A stretch of 64,000 nt of DNA from positions 124,001-188,000 of the forward strand of contig JBBRYJ010000004.1 of the NCBI GenBank assembly GCA_038237745.1. Reading direction: 5' to 3'. Positions 42,186 to 51,521 of the stretch are shown here, one piece after another. How positions within the stretch are numbered: the first letter of the stretch is position 1; every line of letters begins with the position of its first letter. This DNA is from DASQEH01 sp038237745. Its GTDB lineage: Bacteria > Actinomycetota > Actinomycetes > Propionibacteriales > Nocardioidaceae. Under the pieces are notes generated by a model. That model searched no databases and had not been told where the DNA came from. It worked only from the letters and a program-made list of their open reading frames with translations. Both the position numbers and the translations under genes were made by a program.

Positions 42186-43556
42186 TCAGGAGGCGTCGGC
42201 GAGGGCCTTCTCGAAGACGGTGAGTGCCTCGTCGACGAGCTCGTCCGAGATCACCAAGGGCGGAAGGAAGCGGAACACGTTGCCGAACGTGCCGCAGGTC
42301 AGCGTGACCACACCGTCGGCGTGGCAGGCCGCGTTGACCTTGGCTGTGGCAGCGGGGTTGGGGGTTGTCGTACCGGGCTCGACCAGCTCGACGGCCAGCA
42401 TCGCGCCTCGTCCCCGTACATCACCGATGAGCGGGTACCGGTCGGCGAGCTCGCGCAGCCGCGCGGTCATCAGCGCCCCGATGTGGCGTGCCCTTGCGGG
42501 CAGGTCGAGCTCCTTCATCGTGGCGATTGCGCCGAGAGCAGCAGCACATGCGACGGGGTTGCCTCCGTACGTGCCACCGAGCCCGCCGGCCCTGACTGCG
42601 TCCATGATGTCCGAGCGACCAGTGACACCCGCAAGGGGAAGACCGCCCGCGATGCCCTTCGCGGTGGTGATCAAGTCGGGGGTGACGCCTTCGTGGTCGG
42701 AGGCGAACCAGTCTCCGGTGCGGCAGAATCCGGTCTGGATCTCGTCGGCCACGAACACGACCCCGTTGTCGGTGCACCACTGCGACAGCCTGGGCAGGAA
42801 GCCCTCGGCCGGTACGACGAAGCCGCCCTCACCCATGATCGGTTCGATGACCAGGCAGGCGACGTTGTCGCCGCCGACCTGCTTGTCGATGATCGAGATG
42901 GCGCGCTCGGCGGCCGCATCCCCGGAGATGGGCGTCGGTTCGCGGAACGGGTAGGACATCGGGGCCCGGTAGACCTCACCGGCGAACGGGCCGAAGCCGT
43001 GCTTGTACGGCACGTTCTTCGATGTCATGGCCATCGTCAGGTTGGTGCGACCGTGGTAGGCGTGGTCGAAGACGACGACGGCGTTGCGGTCCGTGAAGGT
43101 GCGGGCGATCTTGACGGCATTCTCGACCGCCTCGGCGCCCGAGTTGAGCAGGAGGCTCTTCTTGGCGTGGTTCCCCGGCGTCAGCTCGGCCAGCTGCTCG
43201 CACACCTCGATGTAGGGCTCGTAGGGCGCGACCATGAAGCAGGTGTGGGTGAACCTCGCGACCTGGTCGCTCACCCTGTGCACGACATGGGGGGAGGCGT
43301 TACCCACGCTCGCGACCGCGATTCCTGCCGCCATGTCGATGAGGGAGTTGCCGTCGACGTCGACGATCACGCCACCGCCAGCGGCTTCGACGTACACCGG
43401 CATACCCACGCCGATCCCGTCGGAGACGAACCTGCCCTTCCGCTCGTGCAGCGCCCGGGACCTGGGTCCTGGGATCTCGGTGATGATACGGCGCTCCTGC
43501 GGCAGGTCAGGTCCGCCGCTCGGCAGATCGGGTCCGCCGGTCAAGGTCTCGGTCAT
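42186..43556 (-). CDS. gabT: 4-aminobutyrate aminotransferase
   Basis: GABA transaminase, 456 residues, converting GABA and 2-oxoglutarate to succinic semialdehyde and glutamate. LLLNSGAEAVENAVKIARTF, AYHGRTNLTMAMTSK, FVADEIQTGFCRTGDWFA and LITTAKGIAGGLPLAGV (PLP Lys) are textbook GabT blocks. The first 20 residues contain a small tandem repeat, GGPDLPSGGPDLPQ. It lies 16 bases upstream of the GNAT gene, likely one operon gabT-GNAT-racemase, and divergent from an aldehyde dehydrogenase that could finish the pathway. Confidence 0.93.
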   Translation of the reverse strand: MTETLTGGPDLPSGGPDLPQERRIITEIPGPRSRALHERKGRFVSDGIGVGMPVYVEAAGGGVIVDVDGNSLIDMAAGIAVASVGNASPHVVHRVSDQVARFTHTCFMVAPYEPYIEVCEQLAELTPGNHAKKSLLLNSGAEAVENAVKIARTFTDRNAVVVFDHAYHGRTNLTMAMTSKNVPYKHGFGPFAGEVYRAPMSYPFREPTPISGDAAAERAISIIDKQVGGDNVACLVIEPIMGEGGFVVPAEGFLPRLSQWCTDNGVVFVADEIQTGFCRTGDWFASDHEGVTPDLITTAKGIAGGLPLAGVTGRSDIMDAVRAGGLGGTYGGNPVACAAALGAIATMKELDLPARARHIGALMTARLRELADRYPLIGDVRGRGAMLAVELVEPGTTTPNPAATAKVNAACHADGVVTLTCGTFGNVFRFLPPLVISDELVDEALTVFEKALADAS

Positions 43557-43654
43557 GGGGCAACCGTATGCCGAAGCCGCCGCTGGTGGCTACGGGCGTC
43601 GGTCTGCGGACGGCTGGGCTGACTGGTCGGCCGAAAGGCACTAGCGTCTGACGT

Positions 43655-45097
43655 ATGACGCGGACGTACTCCATGCAGGTAGCGGGCAAGTCGGTCGACG
43701 GACCCGAGAGCTTCGACATCATCAACCCGTACTCGGGCATGGTGGTGGGTACCACATCGTGGGCCACCCCGGAGCAGGTCGACGAGGCGGTCCAGGCCGC
43801 ATGTGACCTGAGGGACGAGGCGGCTGCGCTGCCCATCCACGTACGAGCCGACGCGCTCGTGTCCATCAGCAGCCAGATCAGCGATCGGTCGGAGGAGCTG
43901 GCGCAGCTGATCACCGCGGAGAACGGCAAGCCGGTGATGTGGGCTCGCGCCGAGGTGGGGCGCGCGGCGTCGGTCTTCCGGCTCGCCGCGGAGGAGACCA
44001 GACGCTGGTCCGGCGAGACGATGCGGCTCGACACCGACAAGGCGGGGGAGGGCAGGATGGCCTACGTGCGCAGGGTTCCCAAGGGGCCGGTGCTCGCGAT
44101 ATCGCCGTTCAACTTCCCGCTCAACCTGGTCGCTCACAAGGTTGCGCCAGCGCTGGCCGTCGGGGCCCCGGTCGTCCTCAAACCTGCGCCGAAGACGCCG
44201 TTGTCCGCGCTCGTGCTTGCCGAGATCGTCGCGGAGACCGACCTGCCCGCCGGCATGCTGAGCGTGCTCAACGTGTCCAACGAAGCGGCCCCCGCGCTGG
44301 TGGCCGACGAGCGGCTGCCCGTCGTGTCGTTCACCGGGTCGGGTCCCGTCGGGTGGCAGATCCAGGCTGCGGTGCCCCACAAGCACGTCACGCTCGAGCT
44401 CGGCGGGAACGCCGCAGCCGTCGTCTGCGCCGACTGGAGCAGCGACGCCGACCTCGACTGGGCCGCCTCGCGGATCGCCACCTTCTCCAACTACCAGGCC
44501 GGTCAGTCGTGCATCGGAGTGCAACGCGTCTTCGTCAACAACAGCATCTACGAGCCGTTCAAGTCTCGCCTGCTGGCAGCAGTCGAGGGGTTGCATGTCG
44601 GCGACCCTGCGGACGACGCTACGCAGGTCGGCCCGGTCATCAACGAGGAGGCCGCAGAGCGGATCGTGGCCTGGGTCGGCGAGGCGGTCAAGGGAGGCGC
44701 GACGGTCCTGACCGGCGGTGGACGCGACAAGACCACTGTCGAGCCGACGGTGCTGGAGGGCGTTTCCGCCGAGGACAAGGTGTCGTGCGAGGAGGTCTTC
44801 GGTCCGGTCCTGTTCATCGAGTCCGTGCCCGACAACGAGACGGCCTTCGCCAAGGTGAACGCGTCGCCGTACGGTCTTCAGGCGGGGGTCTTCACACACC
44901 GTCTTCAGACCGCCTTCCAGGCGCACCGGCAGCTCGAGGTGGGTGGTGTGATCATCGCGGACGTCCCTAGCTACCGCGCCGACCAGATGCCGTACGGCGG
45001 CGCAAAGGAGTCCGGTGTCGGCCGCGAGGGGGTCCGCTACGCCATGCAGGACTACTCCTACGAGCGCGTCATGGTGCTGACCGGTCTCGACCTCTGA
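43655..45097 (+). CDS. Aldehyde dehydrogenase (probable succinate-semialdehyde or related)
   Basis: A 480-residue NAD(P)-dependent aldehyde dehydrogenase. ISPFNFPLNLVAHKVAPALA, VTLELGGNAAAVVC (Glu) and ATFSNYQAGQSCIGVQRVFV (catalytic Cys) are clear. The SPFNFPLNLVAHK wording belongs to a branch that includes lactaldehyde-, phosphonoacetaldehyde- and semialdehyde-type enzymes. Divergent from gabT, it is a good candidate to oxidise succinic or glutaric semialdehyde. There is no visible ribosome-binding site before the ATG, so a leaderless transcript is possible. Confidence 0.82.
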   Translation: MTRTYSMQVAGKSVDGPESFDIINPYSGMVVGTTSWATPEQVDEAVQAACDLRDEAAALPIHVRADALVSISSQISDRSEELAQLITAENGKPVMWARAEVGRAASVFRLAAEETRRWSGETMRLDTDKAGEGRMAYVRRVPKGPVLAISPFNFPLNLVAHKVAPALAVGAPVVLKPAPKTPLSALVLAEIVAETDLPAGMLSVLNVSNEAAPALVADERLPVVSFTGSGPVGWQIQAAVPHKHVTLELGGNAAAVVCADWSSDADLDWAASRIATFSNYQAGQSCIGVQRVFVNNSIYEPFKSRLLAAVEGLHVGDPADDATQVGPVINEEAAERIVAWVGEAVKGGATVLTGGGRDKTTVEPTVLEGVSAEDKVSCEEVFGPVLFIESVPDNETAFAKVNASPYGLQAGVFTHRLQTAFQAHRQLEVGGVIIADVPSYRADQMPYGGAKESGVGREGVRYAMQDYSYERVMVLTGLDL

Positions 45098-45124
45098 CCG
45101 ACTCGCCCCACGGGGTATGGCGGG

Positions 45125-46417
45125 GTGACGTGGGACGATGAGGCGGTGAGCGACCGGCCGGCTGTCGAGCAGCGGGGCGCGAGCGAAACTCCAGCGGTCC
45201 GAGGCATCACCGTGCTCGGATCGACGGGTTCGGTCGGCACCCAAGCGCTCGACGTCATCCGTAGAAATCCCGACAGGTTCCGTGTGGTGGGGCTCTCAGC
45301 CGGCGGAAGCCGCCCCGAGCTGCTGGCCGCACAGGCGATCGAGTTCGGGGTCGCCGCGGTCGCGCTGGCGCGGGGCACGACTGCCCAGGACCTCCAGCTC
45401 GCGCTCTACGCCGCCGCCCAGCGACGGGGCTACTCGGAGGGGAGGTTCGCACTCCCCAGGATCCTGGTCGGCGCGGACGCCTCCGAACGGCTGGCCGCCC
45501 AGCCGGCCGACATCGTCCTGAACGCTATCGACGGGAGCGTCGGTCTGCGACCGACACTCGCCGCGCTCGACGCGGGCGCGACCCTGGCTCTGGCGAACAA
45601 GGAGTCGCTCATCATGGGCGGCGACCTCGTGCTCTCGCGTGCCAAGCCTGGGCAGATCGTGCCCGTCGACTCCGAACACTCCGCGCTCGCCCAGTGCCTT
45701 CGTGGTGGTCGCTCCGACGAGGTGCGCAGGCTCGTCCTGACCGCGAGCGGCGGTCCGTTCAGGGGCCGAACCCGCGAGGACCTTCGAGACGTCACCCGAG
45801 CTGAGGCGCTGTCCCATCCGACGTGGGACATGGGCCCCGTGATCACCACGAACTCGGCGACCTTGGTCAACAAGGGGCTGGAGGTCATCGAAGCCCACCT
45901 GCTCTTCGGTGTCGACTACGACCGCATTGAGGTCGTCGTCCACCCCGAGTCGATCGTGCACTCCATGGTGGAGTTCACCGACGGGTCGACGCTCGCGCAG
46001 GCGTCCCCACCCGACATGCACCTGCCGATCAGCCTGGCTCTGGCGTGGCCCGAGCGGCTCCCCGACGCTGCCGTGCCGCTGCGGTGGGACACGGCGCAGA
46101 CGTGGGCCTTCGAGCCGGTGGACCATGCGGCCTTTCCGGCGCTCCAGCTCGCGGTCGAGGCCGGTCGCCGTGCTGGGGTGGCGCCGGCGGTCTACAACGC
46201 TGCAAACGAGGTATGCGTCGAGGCGTTCCTCGCGGGAAGGCTCTCATACCTAGGAATTGTCGACACAGTGGCTGCGGTCTTGATGCGGAGCGACGTACCC
46301 TCGGTGACAGGCGATGTGAGCGTCGACGACGTGGTCGCCGCCGACCGTTGGGCTCGTGACCGTGCGGCCGAGGCGGTAGCACGCGAGCCGAGCGCAGGAG
46401 GAGCACCTCACCGATGA
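45125..46417 (+). CDS. dxr: 1-deoxy-D-xylulose 5-phosphate reductoisomerase
   Basis: DXR, the second step of the MEP isoprenoid pathway. ITVLGSTGSVGTQALDVIRR binds NADPH, LANKESLIMGG and VPVDSEHSA bind substrate and metal, and TASGGPFRG, HPTWDMG and VVHPESIVHSMVEF complete the active site. The GTG chosen gives 430 residues with a variable 25-residue lead; a GTG eight codons later is also possible. It overlaps the rip gene by ATGA and shares the operon with ispG, as is usual in actinomycetes. Confidence 0.95.
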   Translation: MTWDDEAVSDRPAVEQRGASETPAVRGITVLGSTGSVGTQALDVIRRNPDRFRVVGLSAGGSRPELLAAQAIEFGVAAVALARGTTAQDLQLALYAAAQRRGYSEGRFALPRILVGADASERLAAQPADIVLNAIDGSVGLRPTLAALDAGATLALANKESLIMGGDLVLSRAKPGQIVPVDSEHSALAQCLRGGRSDEVRRLVLTASGGPFRGRTREDLRDVTRAEALSHPTWDMGPVITTNSATLVNKGLEVIEAHLLFGVDYDRIEVVVHPESIVHSMVEFTDGSTLAQASPPDMHLPISLALAWPERLPDAAVPLRWDTAQTWAFEPVDHAAFPALQLAVEAGRRAGVAPAVYNAANEVCVEAFLAGRLSYLGIVDTVAAVLMRSDVPSVTGDVSVDDVVAADRWARDRAAEAVAREPSAGGAPHR

Positions 46418-47739
46418 CGGGCCTGGTCTACGCCGCGGGTGTCCTCCTTTTCCTGGGCGGGCTGCTCGCGTCCATCGCGCTGCACGAGGTGGGGCACATG
46501 GTCCCCGCGAAGTTGTTCGGCGTGAAGGTGACGCAGTACTTCGTCGGCTTCGGCAAGACTTTGTGGTCGACACAGCGGGGCGAGACCGAGTACGGCGTCA
46601 AGGCGTTCCCTCTCGGTGGCTTCATCCGCATGCTCGGGATGCTTCCCCCGGCGACGCACGACGACCACGGCCGGGTCAAGGGAATCCGCAACGGTTTCTT
46701 CGGTCGCCTCATCGCCGACGCGAGGGCTGCCGAGTACCGGTCGGTCACTGCCGCCGACGAACCGCGCCTGTTCTACCGGCTCGCCTGGTGGAAGAAGATC
46801 GTCGTGATGGCCTCCGGCCCCATGGTCAACGTGGTGCTTGCGGTACTGCTGCTCGGAGGCGTCTTCATGGGCATCGGCGTCACGATGCCAACCCTGACCG
46901 TGGGCGCCATCTCGGACTGCGTCATCCCCGCCGGTGAGGGCAACCGCGCCTGTGTCGTCTCGCCCAGTGCCCACGCAGATCCCGTCTCGCCCGCACGCAA
47001 GGCCGGCTTCCGGGTCGGAGACGAGATCGTGTCGTTCAACGGCGAGCAGATGACCAGTTGGGACCAGGTCTCGTCAGCGATCCGGTCGAACGGAGAAGGC
47101 CCGGCGACCGTCGTGGTCAACCGCGACGGCACCGACGTGACGCTCACGACGAACACCACGGTGTCGCAGCGGCCGGATCTCAGCTCGACCGACCCTGGTG
47201 CGTTCGTCGACGTCGGCTTCCTCGGCGTGACTCCTGAAGAGACCCGCCAGCGACAGGGCGTGGGCTACGTCGCGTCGACGATGTGGGACTACACGAAGCG
47301 CACGGGCGCGGCCATGCTGCACATGCCCCAGCGCATGGTGGGGGTGGTCAAGGCTGCATTCGGGCTGGAGAAGCGTGACCCCCAGAGCCCGATGAGCGTC
47401 GTGGGCGCCAGCAGGGTGGCCGGCGAGGTCGCCTCGAACAACCAGATCAGCGTCGCCGACCGCTGGGCTTCCTTGCTAATGCTGCTCGGGGTCGTCAACC
47501 TCTTCGTCGCGCTGTTTAACGCCATCCCGCTGCTGCCGCTCGACGGCGGCCACATCGCGGGAGCACTCTTCGAGGCGGTCCGCCGCGGCCTCGCCCGGCT
47601 ACGCGGCAAGCCCGACCCCGGGTACGCCGACGTGGCGCAGTTGCTGCCGCTCGCTTACATGGCGGCAAGCGTCCTGATCGTCATGGGCGTCCTGCTGATC
47701 TGGGCCGACATCGTCAACCCCATCACGTTGAGCGGCTGA
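46414..47739 (+). CDS. rip: Site-2 intramembrane metalloprotease (RseP/Rip1 type)
   Basis: A 441-residue membrane protease that cleaves anti-sigma factors or other membrane proteins within the bilayer. SIALHEVGHMVPAKLFGVK has the zinc-binding HExxH at about residue 24. A PDZ domain lies in the middle (FRVGDEIVSFNGEQMTSW), and ALFNAIPLLPLDGGHIAGAL near residue 370 is the second conserved motif. About four membrane segments. ATG start overlapping the dxr stop. Confidence 0.93.
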   Translation: MTGLVYAAGVLLFLGGLLASIALHEVGHMVPAKLFGVKVTQYFVGFGKTLWSTQRGETEYGVKAFPLGGFIRMLGMLPPATHDDHGRVKGIRNGFFGRLIADARAAEYRSVTAADEPRLFYRLAWWKKIVVMASGPMVNVVLAVLLLGGVFMGIGVTMPTLTVGAISDCVIPAGEGNRACVVSPSAHADPVSPARKAGFRVGDEIVSFNGEQMTSWDQVSSAIRSNGEGPATVVVNRDGTDVTLTTNTTVSQRPDLSSTDPGAFVDVGFLGVTPEETRQRQGVGYVASTMWDYTKRTGAAMLHMPQRMVGVVKAAFGLEKRDPQSPMSVVGASRVAGEVASNNQISVADRWASLLMLLGVVNLFVALFNAIPLLPLDGGHIAGALFEAVRRGLARLRGKPDPGYADVAQLLPLAYMAASVLIVMGVLLIWADIVNPITLSG

Positions 47740-47748
47740 GGTCGAGCG

Positions 47749-48924
47749 TTGACAGCCATCTCGCTCGGAATGCCTGAAGCGCCACCGCCCGTGCTCGCCC
47801 CACGCCGCAAGACCCGGCAGATCGAGGTGGGCAAGGTGCTCGTCGGCGGCGATGCCCCCATCTCGGTCCAGTCGATGACGACCACGCTCACGTCGGACGT
47901 CAACACGACCCTGCAACAGATCGCGGAGCTGACGGCGTCGGGCTGTGACATCGTGCGTGTGGCCTGCCCGAGCCAGGACGACGCGGACGCCCTGCCCGAG
48001 ATCGCCTCGCACTCGCAGATCCCGGTGATCGCCGACATCCACTTCCAGCCGAAGTACGTCTTCGCGGCCATCGACGCCGGGTGCGCAGCGGTACGTGTCA
48101 ACCCCGGCAACATCCGGCGCTTCGACGACCAGGTCAAGGAGATCGCCTCCGCAGCGAAGGACCGTGGCACCTCTATCCGGATCGGCGTAAACGCCGGCTC
48201 GCTCGACCCGCGCCTGCTTGAGCGGTACGGCAAGGCGACGCCGGAGGCCTTGGTGGAGTCGGCCGTCTGGGAGGCGTCGCTGTTCGAGGACCACGACTTC
48301 CACGACTTCAAGATCTCCGTGAAGCACAACGACCCGGTCATCATGGTCCGCGCCTACGAGATGCTCTCGGAGCGGGGGGACTGGCCCCTCCATCTCGGTG
48401 TCACGGAGGCCGGTCCGGCGTTCCAGGGGACGATCAAGTCCTCGGTCGCTTTCGGCTCGCTGCTGTCGAAGGGGATCGGCGACACGATCCGGGTGTCGCT
48501 CTCCGCGCCGCCGGTCGAGGAGGTGAAGGTTGGGCTTCAGATCCTCGAGTCGCTCAACCTCCGGCCCCGCCGCCTCGAGATCGTCTCCTGCCCGTCCTGT
48601 GGACGGGCGCAGGTCGACGTCTACACGCTCGCCGACGAGGTCACGGCGGGGCTCGAGGGCCTCGAGGTGCCGCTACGCGTCGCCGTGATGGGTTGCGTGG
48701 TCAACGGACCGGGTGAGGCACGCGAAGCCGACCTCGGTGTGGCGTCCGGTAACGGCAAGGGTCAGATCTTCGTCAAGGGAGAGGTAATCAAGACGGTGCC
48801 CGAGGCGATGATCGTGGAGACCCTGATCGAGGAGGCGATGCGGCTCGCCGACGAGATGGGAGAGCCCGTCGACGTCTCCGGACAGACCAGGCGGCCAGGC
48901 GGTCCAGTTGTCTCGGTGTCGTGA
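47749..48924 (+). CDS. ispG: 4-hydroxy-3-methylbut-2-enyl-diphosphate synthase
   Basis: IspG (GcpE), the iron-sulfur enzyme of the MEP pathway. VQSMTTTLTSDVNTTL, GCDIVRVACPSQDDA, IPVIADIHFQPKY and the C-terminal cluster ligands (SCPSCGRAQ and MGCVVNGPGEA) are all present. The start is a TTG nine bases after rip; an ATG seven codons later is a fallback. Together with dxr it gives two MEP steps in one operon. It overlaps the MFS gene by GTGA. Confidence 0.95.
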   Translation: MTAISLGMPEAPPPVLAPRRKTRQIEVGKVLVGGDAPISVQSMTTTLTSDVNTTLQQIAELTASGCDIVRVACPSQDDADALPEIASHSQIPVIADIHFQPKYVFAAIDAGCAAVRVNPGNIRRFDDQVKEIASAAKDRGTSIRIGVNAGSLDPRLLERYGKATPEALVESAVWEASLFEDHDFHDFKISVKHNDPVIMVRAYEMLSERGDWPLHLGVTEAGPAFQGTIKSSVAFGSLLSKGIGDTIRVSLSAPPVEEVKVGLQILESLNLRPRRLEIVSCPSCGRAQVDVYTLADEVTAGLEGLEVPLRVAVMGCVVNGPGEAREADLGVASGNGKGQIFVKGEVIKTVPEAMIVETLIEEAMRLADEMGEPVDVSGQTRRPGGPVVSVS

Positions 48925-50234
48925 CAGGAGACCCGACTGCCGGGCTCGGTGACCTGACCCAGCCGGAGGAGACCTCCACGAGCCGGCTCCGCGAAGACCG
49001 TGATTTCCGCCGCTACTGGTGGTCCCGAGTGCTCTCCATGACCGGTACCCTGATCACGTATGTCGCCCTGCCCGTCCTGGTCTACCGAGTCAGCGGGTCC
49101 GCGTTCCTCACGGCTCTCGTCGCCGCACTGGAGGCTGCCCCCTACGTCGCGTTCGGGCTCATCGCCGGCGCACTCTCGGACCGCTGGGACCGTAAGGCGG
49201 TCATGGTCTCCGCCGACCTCGTCAACGCCGTCGCGACCGCGACCGTGCCGGCCGCCTACTGGCTTGGGGTGCTGACGGTCCCGCACCTGCTCGTGATCGC
49301 ATTCGCCGTGCCGGCGGTCGAGGTCTTCTTCGACGGGGCCAACTTCGGCGCACTGCCGGTGCTCGTCGGCCGTGACCGTATCGCCGAAGCCAACGCGGCC
49401 GTCTGGAGTACCCAGACCGTCGGCGAGATCGTGGTGCCCTCTCTGGTAGGGGTCGGGTTGGCCGTCATCCACCCTGCCTCGATGCTCGTGCTGGACTCCG
49501 TCAGCTATGCGCTGTCTGCCGTGTTCATCACCCGGATCTCCCGGCCTCTCCACGACCTGAGCCGCCCACGTACCCGGCTCACGCCAGGCGCTCTGCTGGG
49601 CGACATCGGCGAAGGGCTCAGGTTTCTGGCCCGGCACGACGGTGTGCGTACCATGACGATCGTCGGCACCATCCAGTGCATTGCTGGCGGGGGCTTCGTC
49701 TCCCTGCTGGTCGTGTGGTGCGACCAGGTGCTCGACATCGGCACGCAGGGGCTGCGGTTCGGGCTGGTGTTCGGCGGGTGGAGCGTCGGGGCGCTGGTCG
49801 CGACCTCCGCTCTGCCCCGACTACTGCGCAGAGCCAACGCGGAAAGAATCTCGCTCCTCGCCCTGCCGGCCTCGGCATGCCTGGGAGTCGTGGCGGCACT
49901 CGCCCCGACCTGGCAGCTCGCCGCGTCCGCACTGCTGGCCTGGAGCGGCGCGTACACCCTGAACGTCGTGAACTCGATCTCCTACCGCCAGCAGGTGACT
50001 CCGGAGCATCTGATGAGCCGCGTCAACACGGCCGGGCGGATGTTGTCGTGGGGGCTCGGCTGGAGCGTCGGAGCCCTGGTGGGCGGCACCCTCGGGCGCC
50101 TTGTCGGGATCCGGCCGGCTCTGGTGTCGATGACTGCGCTCGGCTTCGTCGCCGTGGTGGTTGCCTGGACCTCGCCGTTGCAGGCACTCGGCAGTGGGCC
50201 GGTCGCGCAGGGAGGTCGTACGACGATTGGGTGA
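48921..50234 (+). CDS. MFS transporter
   Basis: A 437-residue major-facilitator protein with about 12 hydrophobic segments. AGALSDRWDRKAVMVSADL is the MFS loop 2-3 signature. It is of the EntS/drug-exporter-like group (MFS_3); substrate unknown. Coupled by GTGA to ispG upstream and to the sugar-dehydrogenase-like gene downstream. Confidence 0.88.
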   Translation: MTGDPTAGLGDLTQPEETSTSRLREDRDFRRYWWSRVLSMTGTLITYVALPVLVYRVSGSAFLTALVAALEAAPYVAFGLIAGALSDRWDRKAVMVSADLVNAVATATVPAAYWLGVLTVPHLLVIAFAVPAVEVFFDGANFGALPVLVGRDRIAEANAAVWSTQTVGEIVVPSLVGVGLAVIHPASMLVLDSVSYALSAVFITRISRPLHDLSRPRTRLTPGALLGDIGEGLRFLARHDGVRTMTIVGTIQCIAGGGFVSLLVVWCDQVLDIGTQGLRFGLVFGGWSVGALVATSALPRLLRRANAERISLLALPASACLGVVAALAPTWQLAASALLAWSGAYTLNVVNSISYRQQVTPEHLMSRVNTAGRMLSWGLGWSVGALVGGTLGRLVGIRPALVSMTALGFVAVVVAWTSPLQALGSGPVAQGGRTTIG

Positions 50235-51493
50235 CTGACAATTCTGCTCTTGGCGTGTTAACTCAGAGGATGGAGAACTCTGGGGGACTGCTCGTACGAC
50301 GCCTGACCGCTCTCGTCTGTGCCGCTGGTCTCCTGGTCCTGGCGGCCGGGTGCGGATTCGGCTCCGACAGCAGCGGCGTGAGAGCCGCGACAGCCCCGAC
50401 CGACGCCCCGACGGCCGCCCGGCGCGAGGCGCCCGCGAGACTTCCGGCACTGCACGTGAAGACGGTGATGCGGCGCCTCGACATACCCTGGGACATCGCG
50501 GTGCTGCCGAGCGGGTCATGGCTGGTCACCGAGCGCGACCGACTGCGCATCACGTTGCGTCACCAGGACGGCTCGCGCGTCGTACTGGCACACCGGCCTT
50601 CGGGTTTCTGGGCGGCTGGCGAGACGGGCATGATGTCGATCGCGGCCGACCCGCGGATCGGCCGCAACAACAGGTTTTACATCTGCAGCGGTTTCGTCGA
50701 CCACGGCACTCCCGAGGTTCGGGTGGTGACGTGGCGGCTGAGTGCCGCCCGCACCGCTGCTCACCGGGTAGGCCCGCTGCTGACGGGGATACAGATCACC
50801 AGCGGACGCCACGGCGGTTGCCGCATCCGCTTCGACCCGAAGGGGGCCATGTGGGTCGGCACCGGTGACTCGGCGGTAGGGACGAACCCGCAGAACCTCC
50901 ACAGCCTCAACGGCAAGGTGCTGCGACTCAACCGGTTCACCGGGAAGCCCTGGCCCACTAACCCGTGGCCGCATGCCAAGAACCGGCATAAGCGGTTCAT
51001 CTACAACTACGGACACCGCAACGTGCAGGGTCTGGCCTGGCGGCCGGGTGACACCATGTGGAACGTCGAGCATGGCCCGGATCGTGACGACGAGGTCAAC
51101 CGAGATGTCAAGGGCGGCAACTACGGCTGGAACCCTGTCCCCGGCTACAACGAGTCCGTGCCGATGACCGACTTCTCGCTGCCAGGTCGGCAGATCGGGG
51201 CTCGCTGGAGCTCCGGCTTCCCCACGATCGCGACCTCGGGCGCCGTCTGGGTGACCGGCCGGGAATGGGGCCGCTACCGCGGCACCCTCGCCGTCTGTGC
51301 GCTCGTCGGTGAGAGGCTTGTGTTCATGCGCTTCGACGCCCAGAGCCAGCTTCAGTGGGTGAAGACGCCGGCCAACCTGCACGGCGACTTCGGCCGGTTG
51401 CGGTCAGTCGTCCAGACCGCCTCCGGTGCCCTGCTTGTCACGACCGCCAACGGCGGCGGCAGCGACAAGATCCTGCGCATCACTCCTCGTTGA
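50231..51493 (+). CDS. PQQ-dependent sugar dehydrogenase-type lipoprotein
   Basis: A 420-residue extracellular six-bladed propeller of the GSDH/PQQ-dependent sugar dehydrogenase (soluble glucose dehydrogenase-like, Hhip-type) family. The signal ends LVLAAGC, so it is a lipoprotein. MRRLDIPWDIAVLPSG, RIRFDPKGAMWVGTGDSA, YNYGHRNVQGLAWRPG and WNVEHGPDRDDEVN are typical family blocks. The GTG overlapping the previous stop is taken as start; the ATG at 50270, 13 codons in, is an alternative that gives a neater signal peptide. Its physiological substrate is unknown. Confidence 0.85.
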   Translation: MTDNSALGVLTQRMENSGGLLVRRLTALVCAAGLLVLAAGCGFGSDSSGVRAATAPTDAPTAARREAPARLPALHVKTVMRRLDIPWDIAVLPSGSWLVTERDRLRITLRHQDGSRVVLAHRPSGFWAAGETGMMSIAADPRIGRNNRFYICSGFVDHGTPEVRVVTWRLSAARTAAHRVGPLLTGIQITSGRHGGCRIRFDPKGAMWVGTGDSAVGTNPQNLHSLNGKVLRLNRFTGKPWPTNPWPHAKNRHKRFIYNYGHRNVQGLAWRPGDTMWNVEHGPDRDDEVNRDVKGGNYGWNPVPGYNESVPMTDFSLPGRQIGARWSSGFPTIATSGAVWVTGREWGRYRGTLAVCALVGERLVFMRFDAQSQLQWVKTPANLHGDFGRLRSVVQTASGALLVTTANGGGSDKILRITPR

Positions 51494-51521
51494 GGATGCC
51501 TGGTGGCCCGGGTTGAGAGGC

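Noticed and set aside
21013..45097. The amine island as a recently acquired mobile island
   Set aside because: Base composition and start-codon use look like the flanks, and there is no integrase, direct repeat or tRNA at the borders. Age cannot be judged without comparison.
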